Positions 54,170-63,400 of a stretch of DNA of 64,000 nt are shown in pieces. Under the pieces are notes generated by a model. It was not told the origin of the DNA, made no database searches, and saw only the letters and a list, made by a program, of their open reading frames with translations. Origin of the DNA: Bdellovibrionota bacterium (GTDB taxonomy: Bacteria > Bdellovibrionota > Bdellovibrionia > Bdellovibrionales > JAEYZS01). Within the stretch, counting starts at the first letter, position 1. Each line of letters starts with the position of its first letter. Made by a program: the position numbers and the translations under genes. The stretch covers positions 69,231 to 133,230 of the forward strand of contig JAZKEU010000016.1 in the NCBI GenBank assembly GCA_040386775.1. The letters are read 5' to 3'.

Positions 54170-55426
54170 TTATTCTTTTGCGCGGATTGCGTCCGCGCCT
54201 AGTTTTTGTAGTTTTTCTTCTAACTTTTCGTAGCCGCGATCAAGATGGTAGACTCTCAAAACTTGAGTTTCTCCCTGAGAAGCAAGACCCGCTAATATGA
54301 GAGACGCTGATGCCCTTAAGTCTGTTGCCATAACAGGAGCACCTGTTAATTTTCCTTTTTTTCCTCTGACAATTGCGACTTGAGTTCTTGATGTTATGTC
54401 TGCATTCATTCTTACTAATTCTTGAACGTGCATGAATCTGTTTTCAAAAATATTTTCCGAGATGATACTTGTACCCTCTGCTACAGTCATGAGTGCCATA
54501 AACTGCGCCTGAAGATCTGTTGCAAATCCTGGATATGGAGTTGTTTGCACATCTACTCCTTTCCATGAAGAACATTTTCTTACAGTAATAAAGTCTTTTC
54601 CAGTATCAATTTTAAATCCACTCTCTTTCATTTTTGCGATTAAAGCATCAAGATGAGTTGGAACGCATTTAGTGACTGTCACTTCACCACCTGTGATTGC
54701 ACCTGCGATAAGTAAAGTTCCTGCCTCGATACGATCTGGAATTACTGTGTGTTCTGCTGCTTTTAATTTTTCTACTCCAGTGATTTTAAGAATGCTTGAT
54801 CCAATACCCTCGATCTTTGCGCCCATCTTTACCAGATAATTTGCAAGATCGTCCACTTCCGGTTCTTTTGCGGCATTTTCAATTGTAGTTACACCATCTG
54901 CAAGAACTGCGGCCATCAATGCATTCTCAGTTCCGCCCACGGTCACACCATCGAATACGATGGTTGCACCTTTTAATTTTTTAGAGCGAGCAATAACATA
55001 ACCTTCTTGGATTTCAATTTCTGCGCCGAGAGTTTTCATCGCATCCAAATGTTTATCGATGGGACGAGTTCCAATGGCACAACCACCTGGTAAGCTTACA
55101 ACTGCTTCTCCATATCTTGCCAGGATCGGACCTAAGCAAAGAATCGAAGCTCTCATTTTACGAACAAGCTCATAAGGAGCTTTCTTGATGAGTTCGCCTT
55201 TGCATTCAACAATAAAGTTATCGCCTTCCCAGCTTACCTTGGCTCCCAAGTGCTCAAGCAACAGTTGAGTTGAGTTGATATCTTGAAGCTTTGGAACATT
55301 TTTAAAAACATGCTTCCCATCTGCGAGGAGTGTAGAAAATAAAAGTGGGAGCGCAGAATTTTTTGCTCCACCTGTGTGTATTTCACCATTGAGCTGCTTT
55401 AAACCTTTTACGACGATTTTATCCAT
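54170..55426 (-). CDS. murA: UDP-GlcNAc enolpyruvyl transferase MurA
   Basis: 418 residues. First committed step of peptidoglycan synthesis, cytoplasmic. Landmarks: GAKNSALPLLFSTLLAD, active-site cysteine in VVSLPGGCAIGTRPIDKH, GGTENALMAA, and YPGFATDLQAQ. The catalytic Cys is the fosfomycin-sensitive residue. It ends the rho-rpmE-prfA-prmC-murA run on the minus strand. Confidence 0.97.
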   Translation of the reverse strand: MDKIVVKGLKQLNGEIHTGGAKNSALPLLFSTLLADGKHVFKNVPKLQDINSTQLLLEHLGAKVSWEGDNFIVECKGELIKKAPYELVRKMRASILCLGPILARYGEAVVSLPGGCAIGTRPIDKHLDAMKTLGAEIEIQEGYVIARSKKLKGATIVFDGVTVGGTENALMAAVLADGVTTIENAAKEPEVDDLANYLVKMGAKIEGIGSSILKITGVEKLKAAEHTVIPDRIEAGTLLIAGAITGGEVTVTKCVPTHLDALIAKMKESGFKIDTGKDFITVRKCSSWKGVDVQTTPYPGFATDLQAQFMALMTVAEGTSIISENIFENRFMHVQELVRMNADITSRTQVAIVRGKKGKLTGAPVMATDLRASASLILAGLASQGETQVLRVYHLDRGYEKLEEKLQKLGADAIRAKE

Positions 55427-55489
55427 GATGTTCCTAGTTGGCCATTTGGCGCGATTATAATGGCGGATTCTGATATCTATAAGGGTGAC

Positions 55490-56398
55490 TTAATTAGAGG
55501 TATTTGTCAAAAGGCTCTTTTTTGTGGCGATCACAAAGCGATCATAGCCTGCATAATCTTGAGCCAGCTGGACATTCTCAAAAAATCCACTTTCAGTGAC
55601 AATTTTTTTTGCTGCCTCGCCTTGTGAAGCTCCAATCTCAAAGATCCACAACCCTTTTTCTCTTAAAACAGATCCTCCAAGGTTAGTCCATTTAGATATT
55701 TTTTCTAGACCGCTGTCTTCGCAGTATAAAGCTTCTTGAGGCTCAAATTTCTTAACATTTTTTTCTACGAGCTGGTCATCTTTTGCAATGTAAGGAGGAT
55801 TTGAAACCACCACATCAAAAAGTCCTGAAAATCCTTTTAGCTTTAGAAATTCAAAATCTTTGTAACTTAAGTGATCTGCATCTTTTTGTAGAATATCAAT
55901 TTTATCTGAAACTTCTAAGTTCTTAGCATTTTCTCTTGTGGTTTCTACTGCCTTATCAGAAATATCAATGGCTACAACTTTCATTTTGAAAACTTCTTTG
56001 AGAAGCGAAATACCAATGCATCCAGATCCACAACCGATGTCTAAAGCCCAAATTTCTTTTTCCATTTTTTCTTCTTCAATCCAATGAAGAATGTATTCCA
56101 CCAAAAGCTCTGTTTCGGGTCTTGGAATCAAGACTCCCTCTTGAACATAAAAAGTGTAGTTTAAAAAATCTTTTTTATTTGTGATGTAAGAAACGGGTTC
56201 ACCTTGGATTCTTCGCTCAATCTTTTGTAAACACTCTTGAAGATCTTGCGGCGCCAATTCCTTTTTAGAATGAATATAAAGATCTGTTCGTGGACACTTT
56301 AAAACGTCAGCAATAATAACTTCGGCATCAAGTCTTGCTGAAGGACTTTTGTCTTTTAGAAAGTTTGATGCTGTTAAAATTAAATCTTGGATTTTAAT
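55490..56398 (-). CDS. prmC: Release factor methyltransferase PrmC, apparent ATT start
   Basis: 302 residues if read from ATT at 56398. The catalytic motif NPPYIAKDD and motif I ALDIGCGSGCIGISL are intact, and LIPRPETELLVEY is typical. The in-frame N-terminal extension upstream of the first conventional start (TTG at 56257) reads IKIQDLILTASNFLK...DAEVIIADVL, which is the conserved N-terminal helical domain of PrmC. No ATG, GTG or TTG lies in that extension. AAGGAA lies about 8 bases before the ATT, inside the end of prfA. The gene therefore probably uses the rare initiator AUU. It methylates the GGQ glutamine of release factors such as the adjacent PrfA. Confidence 0.85.
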   Translation of the reverse strand: MKIQDLILTASNFLKDKSPSARLDAEVIIADVLKCPRTDLYIHSKKELAPQDLQECLQKIERRIQGEPVSYITNKKDFLNYTFYVQEGVLIPRPETELLVEYILHWIEEEKMEKEIWALDIGCGSGCIGISLLKEVFKMKVVAIDISDKAVETTRENAKNLEVSDKIDILQKDADHLSYKDFEFLKLKGFSGLFDVVVSNPPYIAKDDQLVEKNVKKFEPQEALYCEDSGLEKISKWTNLGGSVLREKGLWIFEIGASQGEAAKKIVTESGFFENVQLAQDYAGYDRFVIATKKSLLTNTSN

Positions 56399-56400
56399 AC

Positions 56401-57474
56401 TTACGTTCCTTGAGAATTTTTTAAAGCCTCAGTTTGGTAATGTGTAATGAGTGGCTCGATCATCAGATCAATTCCGCCTTCCATTAAGGTGTCGATTTGG
56501 TAAACTGTGTGGTTGATTCTATGATCCGTCACTCTCGACTGAGGGAAGTTATACGTTCTAATGCGCTCTGATCTATCGCCTGTTCCAATTTGCGCAAGTC
56601 GCTTATCAGATGCATCTTTGATTTGTTTTTGTTCTTCGGCATCTTGAATTCTGGCTGCCAAGATTTTAATCGCTTTATTTTTATTTTTTAACTGTGATTT
56701 TTCATCCTGACAAATTACCACGGTGTTTGTTGGAAGATGGGTAACACGCACTGCCGAGTCTGTGGTATTCACCGACTGACCGCCAGATCCACCTGCTCTG
56801 AACACATCAATCTTTAAATCATTGGGATGTATATTGATCTCAACTTCATCCACTTCGGGAAGTACCGCTACGGTGATGGTAGAAGTATGAACACGACCTT
56901 GAGTTTCAGTCTTTGGAACTCTTTGCACCCGGTGAACGCCTGATTCATATTTTAGACGGCTAAATACTTTATCTCCGTTAATACTGGCAATAACTTCTTT
57001 AAAGCCGCCCACGGGTGATGCAGAAGTCGAAAGGACTTCTACGCTCCATCTATATTTTTGCGCGTAATGCGTGTAGGCTCTGAAAAGTTCCTCTGAGAAA
57101 AGAGAGGCCTCGTCACCACCGGCACCAGCTCTAATTTCTAGAATGATATTCTTGTCGTCGTTAGGATCTTTGGGAAGTAAGAGAATTTTTAATTTTGCCG
57201 AGAGCTCTTCAACAGATTTTTCCAAAACGGGCAATTCTTCTTTTGCCATTGCTCTAAGATCTGCGTCTTTTTCTGTTTCTAAAATGTTTTTGGCTTCTTT
57301 GCGTTCTTGTTCGATCTTTTTGTATTCACGATACACGTCCACAATCTCTTTGAGAGTAGAATACTCTTTCATAATGAGGGCGTACTTTTTATTATCGTTG
57401 ATTACGTTGGGATCTAAAATCTGCTGGGCTACACCCTCATATTTTTTTTCAACGTCGTCGAGTCTTTTAAACAT
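56401..57474 (-). CDS. prfA: Peptide chain release factor 1
   Basis: 357 residues. GGQ motif in RAGGSGGQSVNTTDSAVRVTH, and the tripeptide stop-recognition region of domain 2 is in place (ESGVHRVQRVPKTETQGRVHTS). Terminates translation at UAA/UAG. Its stop is 2 bases before the prmC ATT start. It follows rpmE with a short gap. Confidence 0.96.
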   Translation of the reverse strand: MFKRLDDVEKKYEGVAQQILDPNVINDNKKYALIMKEYSTLKEIVDVYREYKKIEQERKEAKNILETEKDADLRAMAKEELPVLEKSVEELSAKLKILLLPKDPNDDKNIILEIRAGAGGDEASLFSEELFRAYTHYAQKYRWSVEVLSTSASPVGGFKEVIASINGDKVFSRLKYESGVHRVQRVPKTETQGRVHTSTITVAVLPEVDEVEINIHPNDLKIDVFRAGGSGGQSVNTTDSAVRVTHLPTNTVVICQDEKSQLKNKNKAIKILAARIQDAEEQKQIKDASDKRLAQIGTGDRSERIRTYNFPQSRVTDHRINHTVYQIDTLMEGGIDLMIEPLITHYQTEALKNSQGT

Positions 57475-57512
57475 ATGAAGGTTTACCGAATGTTCCTAAA
57501 TGGAAGTTAGGA

Positions 57513-57728
57513 TTATTTGCTTTTAGAAGAAAAATTAGCGTAACGTTTTTTGAACTTATCTACGCGTCCTTCTGTATCTACAAGTTTTTGTTTTCCTGTG
57601 TAGAACGGATGACAGTTGCTGCAAATATCAACACGAAGTTCTTTCTTCGTAGACTTTGTCATGTATGTATTTCCGCAAACGCAAACTACGCTTGAGTCAA
57701 AATATTCTGGATGGATTGCTGGTTTCAT
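57513..57728 (-). CDS. rpmE: Ribosomal protein L31, zinc-binding form
   Basis: 71 residues from the ATG at 57728 (AAAGGAAAAACC upstream, and MKPAIHP is the family start). Cysteines VCVCGN and [11 protein letters not shown] form the zinc knuckle, so this is the C+ type used when zinc is plentiful. Earlier in-frame ATGs add residues foreign to L31. Confidence 0.95.
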   Translation of the reverse strand: MKPAIHPEYFDSSVVCVCGNTYMTKSTKKELRVDICSNCHPFYTGKQKLVDTEGRVDKFKKRYANFSSKSK

Positions 57729-57947
57729 GGTTTTTCCTTTGTTCATTGCCGGTTTCAATTCGGCATGAGTTGGAGTTTCTCTCATTTTTCTAGAGTAAAA
57801 TCAAGTTATTGGGAGAATATTTCAGACCTAGACCCCCCCTCTTGTTCCTACACAGAGTTATCCACAGGAAGGCCGGAGCTCTGCGACGATTATTAGTTGT
57901 CACAGCGCTTCTTTAAATTTGCCTAATTATTAAGTTATTTCGAGGGT

Positions 57948-59630
57948 TTACTTTCCGCCCATATTCGCAAGGAACTCTGTATTGGACTTCGTTTCCGAAA
58001 GTTTGCCCAAAATAAACTCCATACTATCCACAACGTTCATTGGTGCTAAAACCTTTCTGAGGATCCAGATTCGGTTCAAATCAGCCTTATCTATGAGTAA
58101 ATCCTCTTTACGAGTACCAGATTTGTTGATGTCCATGCATGGGAAAATACGTTTTTCCATGAGTTTTCTATCCAAGTGGATCTCTGAGTTACCAGTACCT
58201 TTGAATTCCTCAAAAATAACTTCATCCATTCTTGAGCCTGTATCGATAAGCGCAGTTGCGATAATTGTTAAGCTTCCGCCCTCTTCGATATTTCTTGCGG
58301 CACCAAAGAATCTTTTTGGTTTATGAAGAGCGTTTGAATCTACACCACCAGAAAGAATTTTTCCCGAAGGAGGAACTACCGTGTTGTAAGCTCTTGCTAA
58401 GCGGGTAATAGAATCTAGAAGAATAACGACGTCATGTTTGTGCTCAACTAAACGCTTTGCTTTTTCGATGACCATCTCGGCAACTTGAACGTGACGAGTA
58501 GGTGGTTCATCAAAAGTGGATGAAACAACTTCGCCCTTCACAGATCTCAACATATCTGTTACTTCCTCTGGTCTTTCATCAATCAGAAGTACGATTAATT
58601 TTACCTCTGGGTGATTCGTAGAAATTGCATTCGCAATCTCTTGCATCAAAACTGTTTTACCAGTTCTTGGAGGAGCAACGATCAGTGCTCTTTGGCCTTT
58701 TCCAAGTGGAGACATAAGATCAACCACTCTTGTTGTGTAGTTGTTGGGAGCATATTCAAGTTTTAGTCTTTCTTCTGGATAAAGCGGGGTTAAGTTATCG
58801 AATAAGATTTTATCTTTCGCTTTTTCAGGAGACTCATGATTGAGAGTTTCTACTTTTTGAAGAGCAAAATATCTTTCGCCGTCTTTTGGCGGACGAACTG
58901 TTCCGCTCACAGTGTCACCAGTTCTCAAGCCAATTCTTCTAATTTGTGATGGACTCACATAAATATCATCTGGACCCGGAAGATAGTTGTAATCCGGAGA
59001 TCTTAAAAATCCGTATCCGTCAGGTAAGATTTCAAGAACACCATGACCGTAGATATCTCCAAATCTTGCTGCGCGTTTTAGAATTTCGAAGATCATATCT
59101 TGTCTTCTCATTCCGGCCGCATGAAGGATGTTTAATTTTGTCGCGAGTTCTAATAATTGAGTGATGTTTTTAGTTTTAAGATCTTTAGAGTTAAGTTCTT
59201 TTCTTTCCTCTTCAGTTAACTGAATTTGAGTGTCTTCTTGATTTTCGTCGTCGATTCCGTGTCCGTTTTCTACACTATTTCCAGCAGATTCTTCTTCTTG
59301 ATGTCTGTCTCTATGGAAGTTTTTTCGCTCGTGATCTCTACCGCCGCCTCTGCCAGCGTTGCGATCATTTCTGTTGTTGTCTCTGCGGTGATTATTGTTT
59401 CTGCCGCCTTCGTTTCTGTCATTTCTGGTATCGTTTCTGGATTCGTTTCTGTGATTTTCTCGAGGGGCCTTTTCGCTTGGAGCTTCGGCTCTTTGGGGTT
59501 CGGCTTTGGCTTCAGGAGTTGCGGCTGACTCTTTTTTAGGTGCAGTTTCTTGTTCTGATGACTCTGGCTTTTTGGCTCTGAATGATTTTTTCTTGGTGCC
59601 TTCGTCAGCGTTTTTGTTTTCGTCAGACAT
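57948..59630 (-). CDS. rho: Transcription termination factor Rho with long N-terminal insertion
   Basis: 560 residues; E. coli Rho has 419. The extra is a roughly 130-residue Lys/Glu/Arg/Asn/Asp-rich disordered head ([21 protein letters not shown]). It is followed by the usual helical N-domain, the RNA-binding cold-shock fold ([22 protein letters not shown]) and the ATPase: Walker A APPRTGKT, Walker [12 protein letters not shown]. The arginine finger and R-loop regions follow. The strong ribosome site AAGGAGATAAA marks the start. Similar heads exist in other high-charge Rho proteins and may aid RNA loading or condensation. Confidence 0.96.
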   Translation of the reverse strand: MSDENKNADEGTKKKSFRAKKPESSEQETAPKKESAATPEAKAEPQRAEAPSEKAPRENHRNESRNDTRNDRNEGGRNNNHRRDNNRNDRNAGRGGGRDHERKNFHRDRHQEEESAGNSVENGHGIDDENQEDTQIQLTEEERKELNSKDLKTKNITQLLELATKLNILHAAGMRRQDMIFEILKRAARFGDIYGHGVLEILPDGYGFLRSPDYNYLPGPDDIYVSPSQIRRIGLRTGDTVSGTVRPPKDGERYFALQKVETLNHESPEKAKDKILFDNLTPLYPEERLKLEYAPNNYTTRVVDLMSPLGKGQRALIVAPPRTGKTVLMQEIANAISTNHPEVKLIVLLIDERPEEVTDMLRSVKGEVVSSTFDEPPTRHVQVAEMVIEKAKRLVEHKHDVVILLDSITRLARAYNTVVPPSGKILSGGVDSNALHKPKRFFGAARNIEEGGSLTIIATALIDTGSRMDEVIFEEFKGTGNSEIHLDRKLMEKRIFPCMDINKSGTRKEDLLIDKADLNRIWILRKVLAPMNVVDSMEFILGKLSETKSNTEFLANMGGK

Positions 59631-59961
59631 TAAATTTATCTCCTTGTAGAGTGAATTGAGAACTTAAAAATTATTTGATTTGAATTTTTATGGTGTGTTA
59701 GTTAACCGGCCCAATTGATCGTTATTTAGTTTGGTGGGTATTTGATCTTTTTCTAGATCTTTATATTATAGGTTAGATGCTCTTGAATTCCTCTATTTTC
59801 TCCATATTAAAGGTTTTGTCAATGGGGATTTATTTTTTACCTCTAAGTATCTGATACTAAAAGTGAAATTTCTCCATATGAGACAACGATTGCCTCAAAA
59901 CGAGATTGCTAAAATTACACATAAAAATACCGATATGTCTATATAGCTTGAGGAGTTATTT
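59631..59961. other. Divergent gap between rho and PilZ gene
   Basis: 331 AT-rich bases with no credible gene. On the minus strand TTGACA (59818-59823) precedes GAAAAT at a 17-base spacing, a possible rho promoter with a roughly 160-base leader. Rho genes are often autoregulated through such leaders. No other structure stands out. Confidence 0.4.
59795..59823 (-). promoter_or_regulatory. Possible rho promoter
   Basis: TTGACA, 17 bases, GAAAAT on the minus strand, about 165 bases before the rho start. The -35 hexamer is perfect and the -10 is weak. Confidence 0.35.
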
Positions 59962-60330
59962 ATGATGGAACCAACCAAAATGCCCGCGAGAAGAATACAT
60001 TTACAACTCGATATTAACTATAAGAAGTCTTATGCCCGCCAAGATTCGAAAGGCATGCTTTCGAACATCAGTCTGACTGGCGCTTTCTTAAAGACGGACA
60101 CCGCTAAAGTTCAACTCAACGAAAAAATCGTGCTGTATTTTGAAGTGAGCGGAAGAAGAAGGAAGATTCAGGCCAACGTTGTTTGGAAAAATGAAAATGG
60201 TGTTGGACTTGCTTTTATGCCATTCAACAATAGAGATGTGCAATTGATCGATGACTTGATGTATTTCGTAGAATCTTCTCGAGAGAACAGAAGATCTATT
60301 CTTGAAACTATTTTCAAGAAGGCAATTTAG
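59962..60330 (+). CDS. PilZ-domain protein
   Basis: 122 residues. Arg residues in the N-terminal loop (PARRIH, then RQDSKG) followed by SNISLTGAFL, matching the D/N-x-S-x-x-G c-di-GMP motif, and the barrel strand GVGLAFMPF. The first loop is short compared with the RxxxR consensus, so binding affinity is uncertain. GAGGAG ribosome site. No partner domain. Confidence 0.85.
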   Translation: MMEPTKMPARRIHLQLDINYKKSYARQDSKGMLSNISLTGAFLKTDTAKVQLNEKIVLYFEVSGRRRKIQANVVWKNENGVGLAFMPFNNRDVQLIDDLMYFVESSRENRRSILETIFKKAI

Positions 60331-60376
60331 AATTGCGGCATTGGATCATCTTTTAGTTCAAACTCTATTCTAGAAA

Positions 60377-60400
60377 AAAAGGCTCCGTGAGGAGCCTTTT
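60377..60400. terminator. Intrinsic terminator between PilZ and RHS genes
   Basis: AAAAGGCTCC / GGAGCCTTTT, a 10-bp stem with a GTGA loop. A- and T-runs flank it, so it could end transcripts of both convergent genes. Confidence 0.85.
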
Positions 60401-60443
60401 GACTTTTATGCAGCGTGACCCGGAAAGGAAAGCTGGTACTTAT

Positions 60444-63400
60444 TTAATATCCAGCCCAACCTCCTCCATAAGGATACTCTATATTTGCCCAGCCCGATAC
60501 TCCTGTTTCCCAAGAAATGCGACAGCCATGCTTTTTAGCTAACTCCAATAGTTTTCTTAGCTTTGCTTGTAGCTCATAATATTTTTTTGCATTTGCCATT
60601 TCTTCAGCTGGTGTTAAGCGAGGACCAGAACCACTATATAGACCATCTTGAATAGTACCTTCAATCTCGCGCTCCAACCTTTCTAATTCGGCTTCAATTT
60701 TAGGGCAAGGATCTTCTTCGTCATCCTTACATTCACCTGTGTCTGGGTCCCACCAACTGTCCCATATCAATTTATCTATAATTTTATCTGTATCTAAAGC
60801 TTCCCTTAATAGAGTGCCTCCCTTCCAGCCGTACTCAGCAGCATCAACTAATTTCCCAGCAGGGCCTAGCCATCTCAGAAAACCTGCAGCACGGGAAATA
60901 CCTGAGGGAATTCTAACTGTACCTGGTGTACCTGTAGGTACAGTGCGAAGAAATACAGGATCATTGGCTGCAGGCGGAAGACCTCTCACTCCATTCGGCA
61001 CACGATTCGGTGCCGCTTGTAACCCCAAAGGATCCGTAGCCGTCAAAGGATTTGCACCAACATAAGAGTACGTGCTGATACCACCAGCAAGACCGATCGG
61101 GTCTGATTGCACGTATCTCCCTGTGCTTGGATCGTAATCTCTGAAGTAGTTATAAACTAATCCCGTGAAACTATCGTGGATCTGACCAGGGAATCTTAAA
61201 TTAAATTCAAAATGAGTTCCATCTGCATCTGGATCCGTGATCGGTTGCACTTTACCAAACGCTTCGTTCTCTAAAGGGTTCTTCCACACACTTAAGTTTC
61301 TAACCGGATCTATCACTGTTCTTGGAGTTCCCAATGCATCCGATTGCACGTAGTAAAGTTTTGCAGTTGAAGTTGTGCCCGTCACAAGTCCCACTGGCAT
61401 TCCCGCTAACCAAATCATCTGTTTGATCGGACTTCCAGACGAATTGTATTCCCCAAGTAAAGAACCTGAATCTCCGTACACGAAATATGTTTCTCCGCCT
61501 GCTGAAGGAGTTCTTTGCACTCTTTCCCCTGAAGCATTGTAAACATACTGAACTGAACCTGTGCTCTTAGTCACAGAGTGAAGTCTATTTGCACTGTTGT
61601 AACTCAAACTTAAGATCGCAGGACCTGAAACCGTTGCACTTGTCTTTGTTAAGTTACCCGCTAAATCATAAGCCTTGTACTCTGTACCATCATAAGTGAG
61701 ACGGTGAGAGTTTGTATCGTAAGCATAATTCTTTGTTAAATAATTATAACTTGATCCATTTGGTACTGCTTCAATCACCGATGTTCTATTTCCTGTCGCA
61801 TCGTAATTGTATTCCCAAAGTTTTATCTGGCTTGAATTTTCTGCAGATTTTAAGCGATTTAGTCCATCGTACTTATAATCTCTGATTAACCCTGGCGCTT
61901 GAAGTTGTGTTAAGTTCCCAACCCCATTGAATGCGTAAGTATAATTGATACCACCAGAAGCCGTGTCTCTAATGATATGTGGTCTATAGTTCAGATCAAA
62001 AGTTCTTGTTATTGATCTACCATTCCCATAATCCCATCCTGCGATTGGACCAAACGGATAGTATGTGGCATCTTCAATTAAAACTGCACGAGATCCCGAC
62101 GTCACTCCCACTTCAGACACTTGGCCTAAAGAGTTGTAAACGTAATCTACAACTAAACCGTCAGGATAAATCATCTGCTCCAGTTGACCGTTTACCTTGT
62201 AGATCCAACGTAGAACAAATGTCTTTCCATTTATCTTTTGAACTTTTCTAACTAGATCTCCGTAAGCGTTGTAACAAAGAGCTGTACTACCACTGCCATC
62301 TTCAACTTTAGTGAGTTTTCCGATGACGTAACCTTCGCCTCTTTCACACTCTAGCGGCAACTCATCATAAGTGTACGTTATGTCTAAACCTGGCGTTGGT
62401 GATTCTGCGTAATCGATAATTCTTGTTCTACCCAAGATATCATAAACATACTGCGTGGTTTTTCCGTTAGCATCTTTTGCTTCAGTCAACTGACCCAAAG
62501 AATTATACTTATAATCTGTATTCCCCGTGTCTTTACTTTCTAACTTCGAAGACTTTCCAAATCCATCATACAAATAGTTTGTATCTAAGTTCTTAGGATC
62601 TATAACTTTCGTTATACTATTTAAAGCATTATGTTTTTGATTCACTTCTTGCGGCAAAAGGCCCGCAGCATCTTTAATGAATTTTTTAATTCTTCCTAAA
62701 GAATCATATTCATTTGTCGACTGTCTGCTCAAAGCATCCGTTGTCGTCTCAAGATTTCCTTCCGAATCATAAGTCATCGTAGCCGTTGCATTTCCACCCA
62801 ATTGGCTTTGTGCATCTCTTACCGTCATCATCTGACTTAAGCTGTTGTAAGTGAAGGCTAAAGTTTTTCTTGGAATTCCACCAGAATCTTTAATCTCTTC
62901 TTTTAATGTCTTTCCATCTGCGTTTAACGTGTAGACGGTTTTATTGCCAAGATTATCTTCCATCGAAGTCAATCTGTCTGCATCATCATAGTTGTACTTT
63001 AAATATGTTCCGTCAGGATTATTCACTTGCTTCACTTGGTTCGTCGAAGTGTAAGTCATCGTGGTTGTACGGTCGCCGTCTGAACCTTTTATTTTTATAG
63101 CCGACTGTCTTCCTTTGAAGTCATATTCAAATTCTGTCACTACACCATTGTAATTTTTTATGGCCAATATTCTTCCTGAGCCATCATAACTTACGATCTC
63201 TGAAATATGGTTGAGTGAGTTTGTGACCTTCCACAAATCTCCTTTACGATATGGACAAGTCGTTGGAGCTGTAGCACAACTTTCTTCATCTGTTTGTCTA
63301 TAAGTATAAGACGTTGTGTCTCCGCTGCCAGAATTATTCTCTGATAATAGCAAACCCACTATTGGACATGTACCACTTGTCACGTCTGAATCTTCACAGT

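Noticed and set aside
57858..57866. Perfect DnaA box TTATCCACA between rpmE and rho
   Set aside because: Only one box, with no second box, AT-rich unwinding region or dnaA/dnaN genes nearby, so an origin is not supported.
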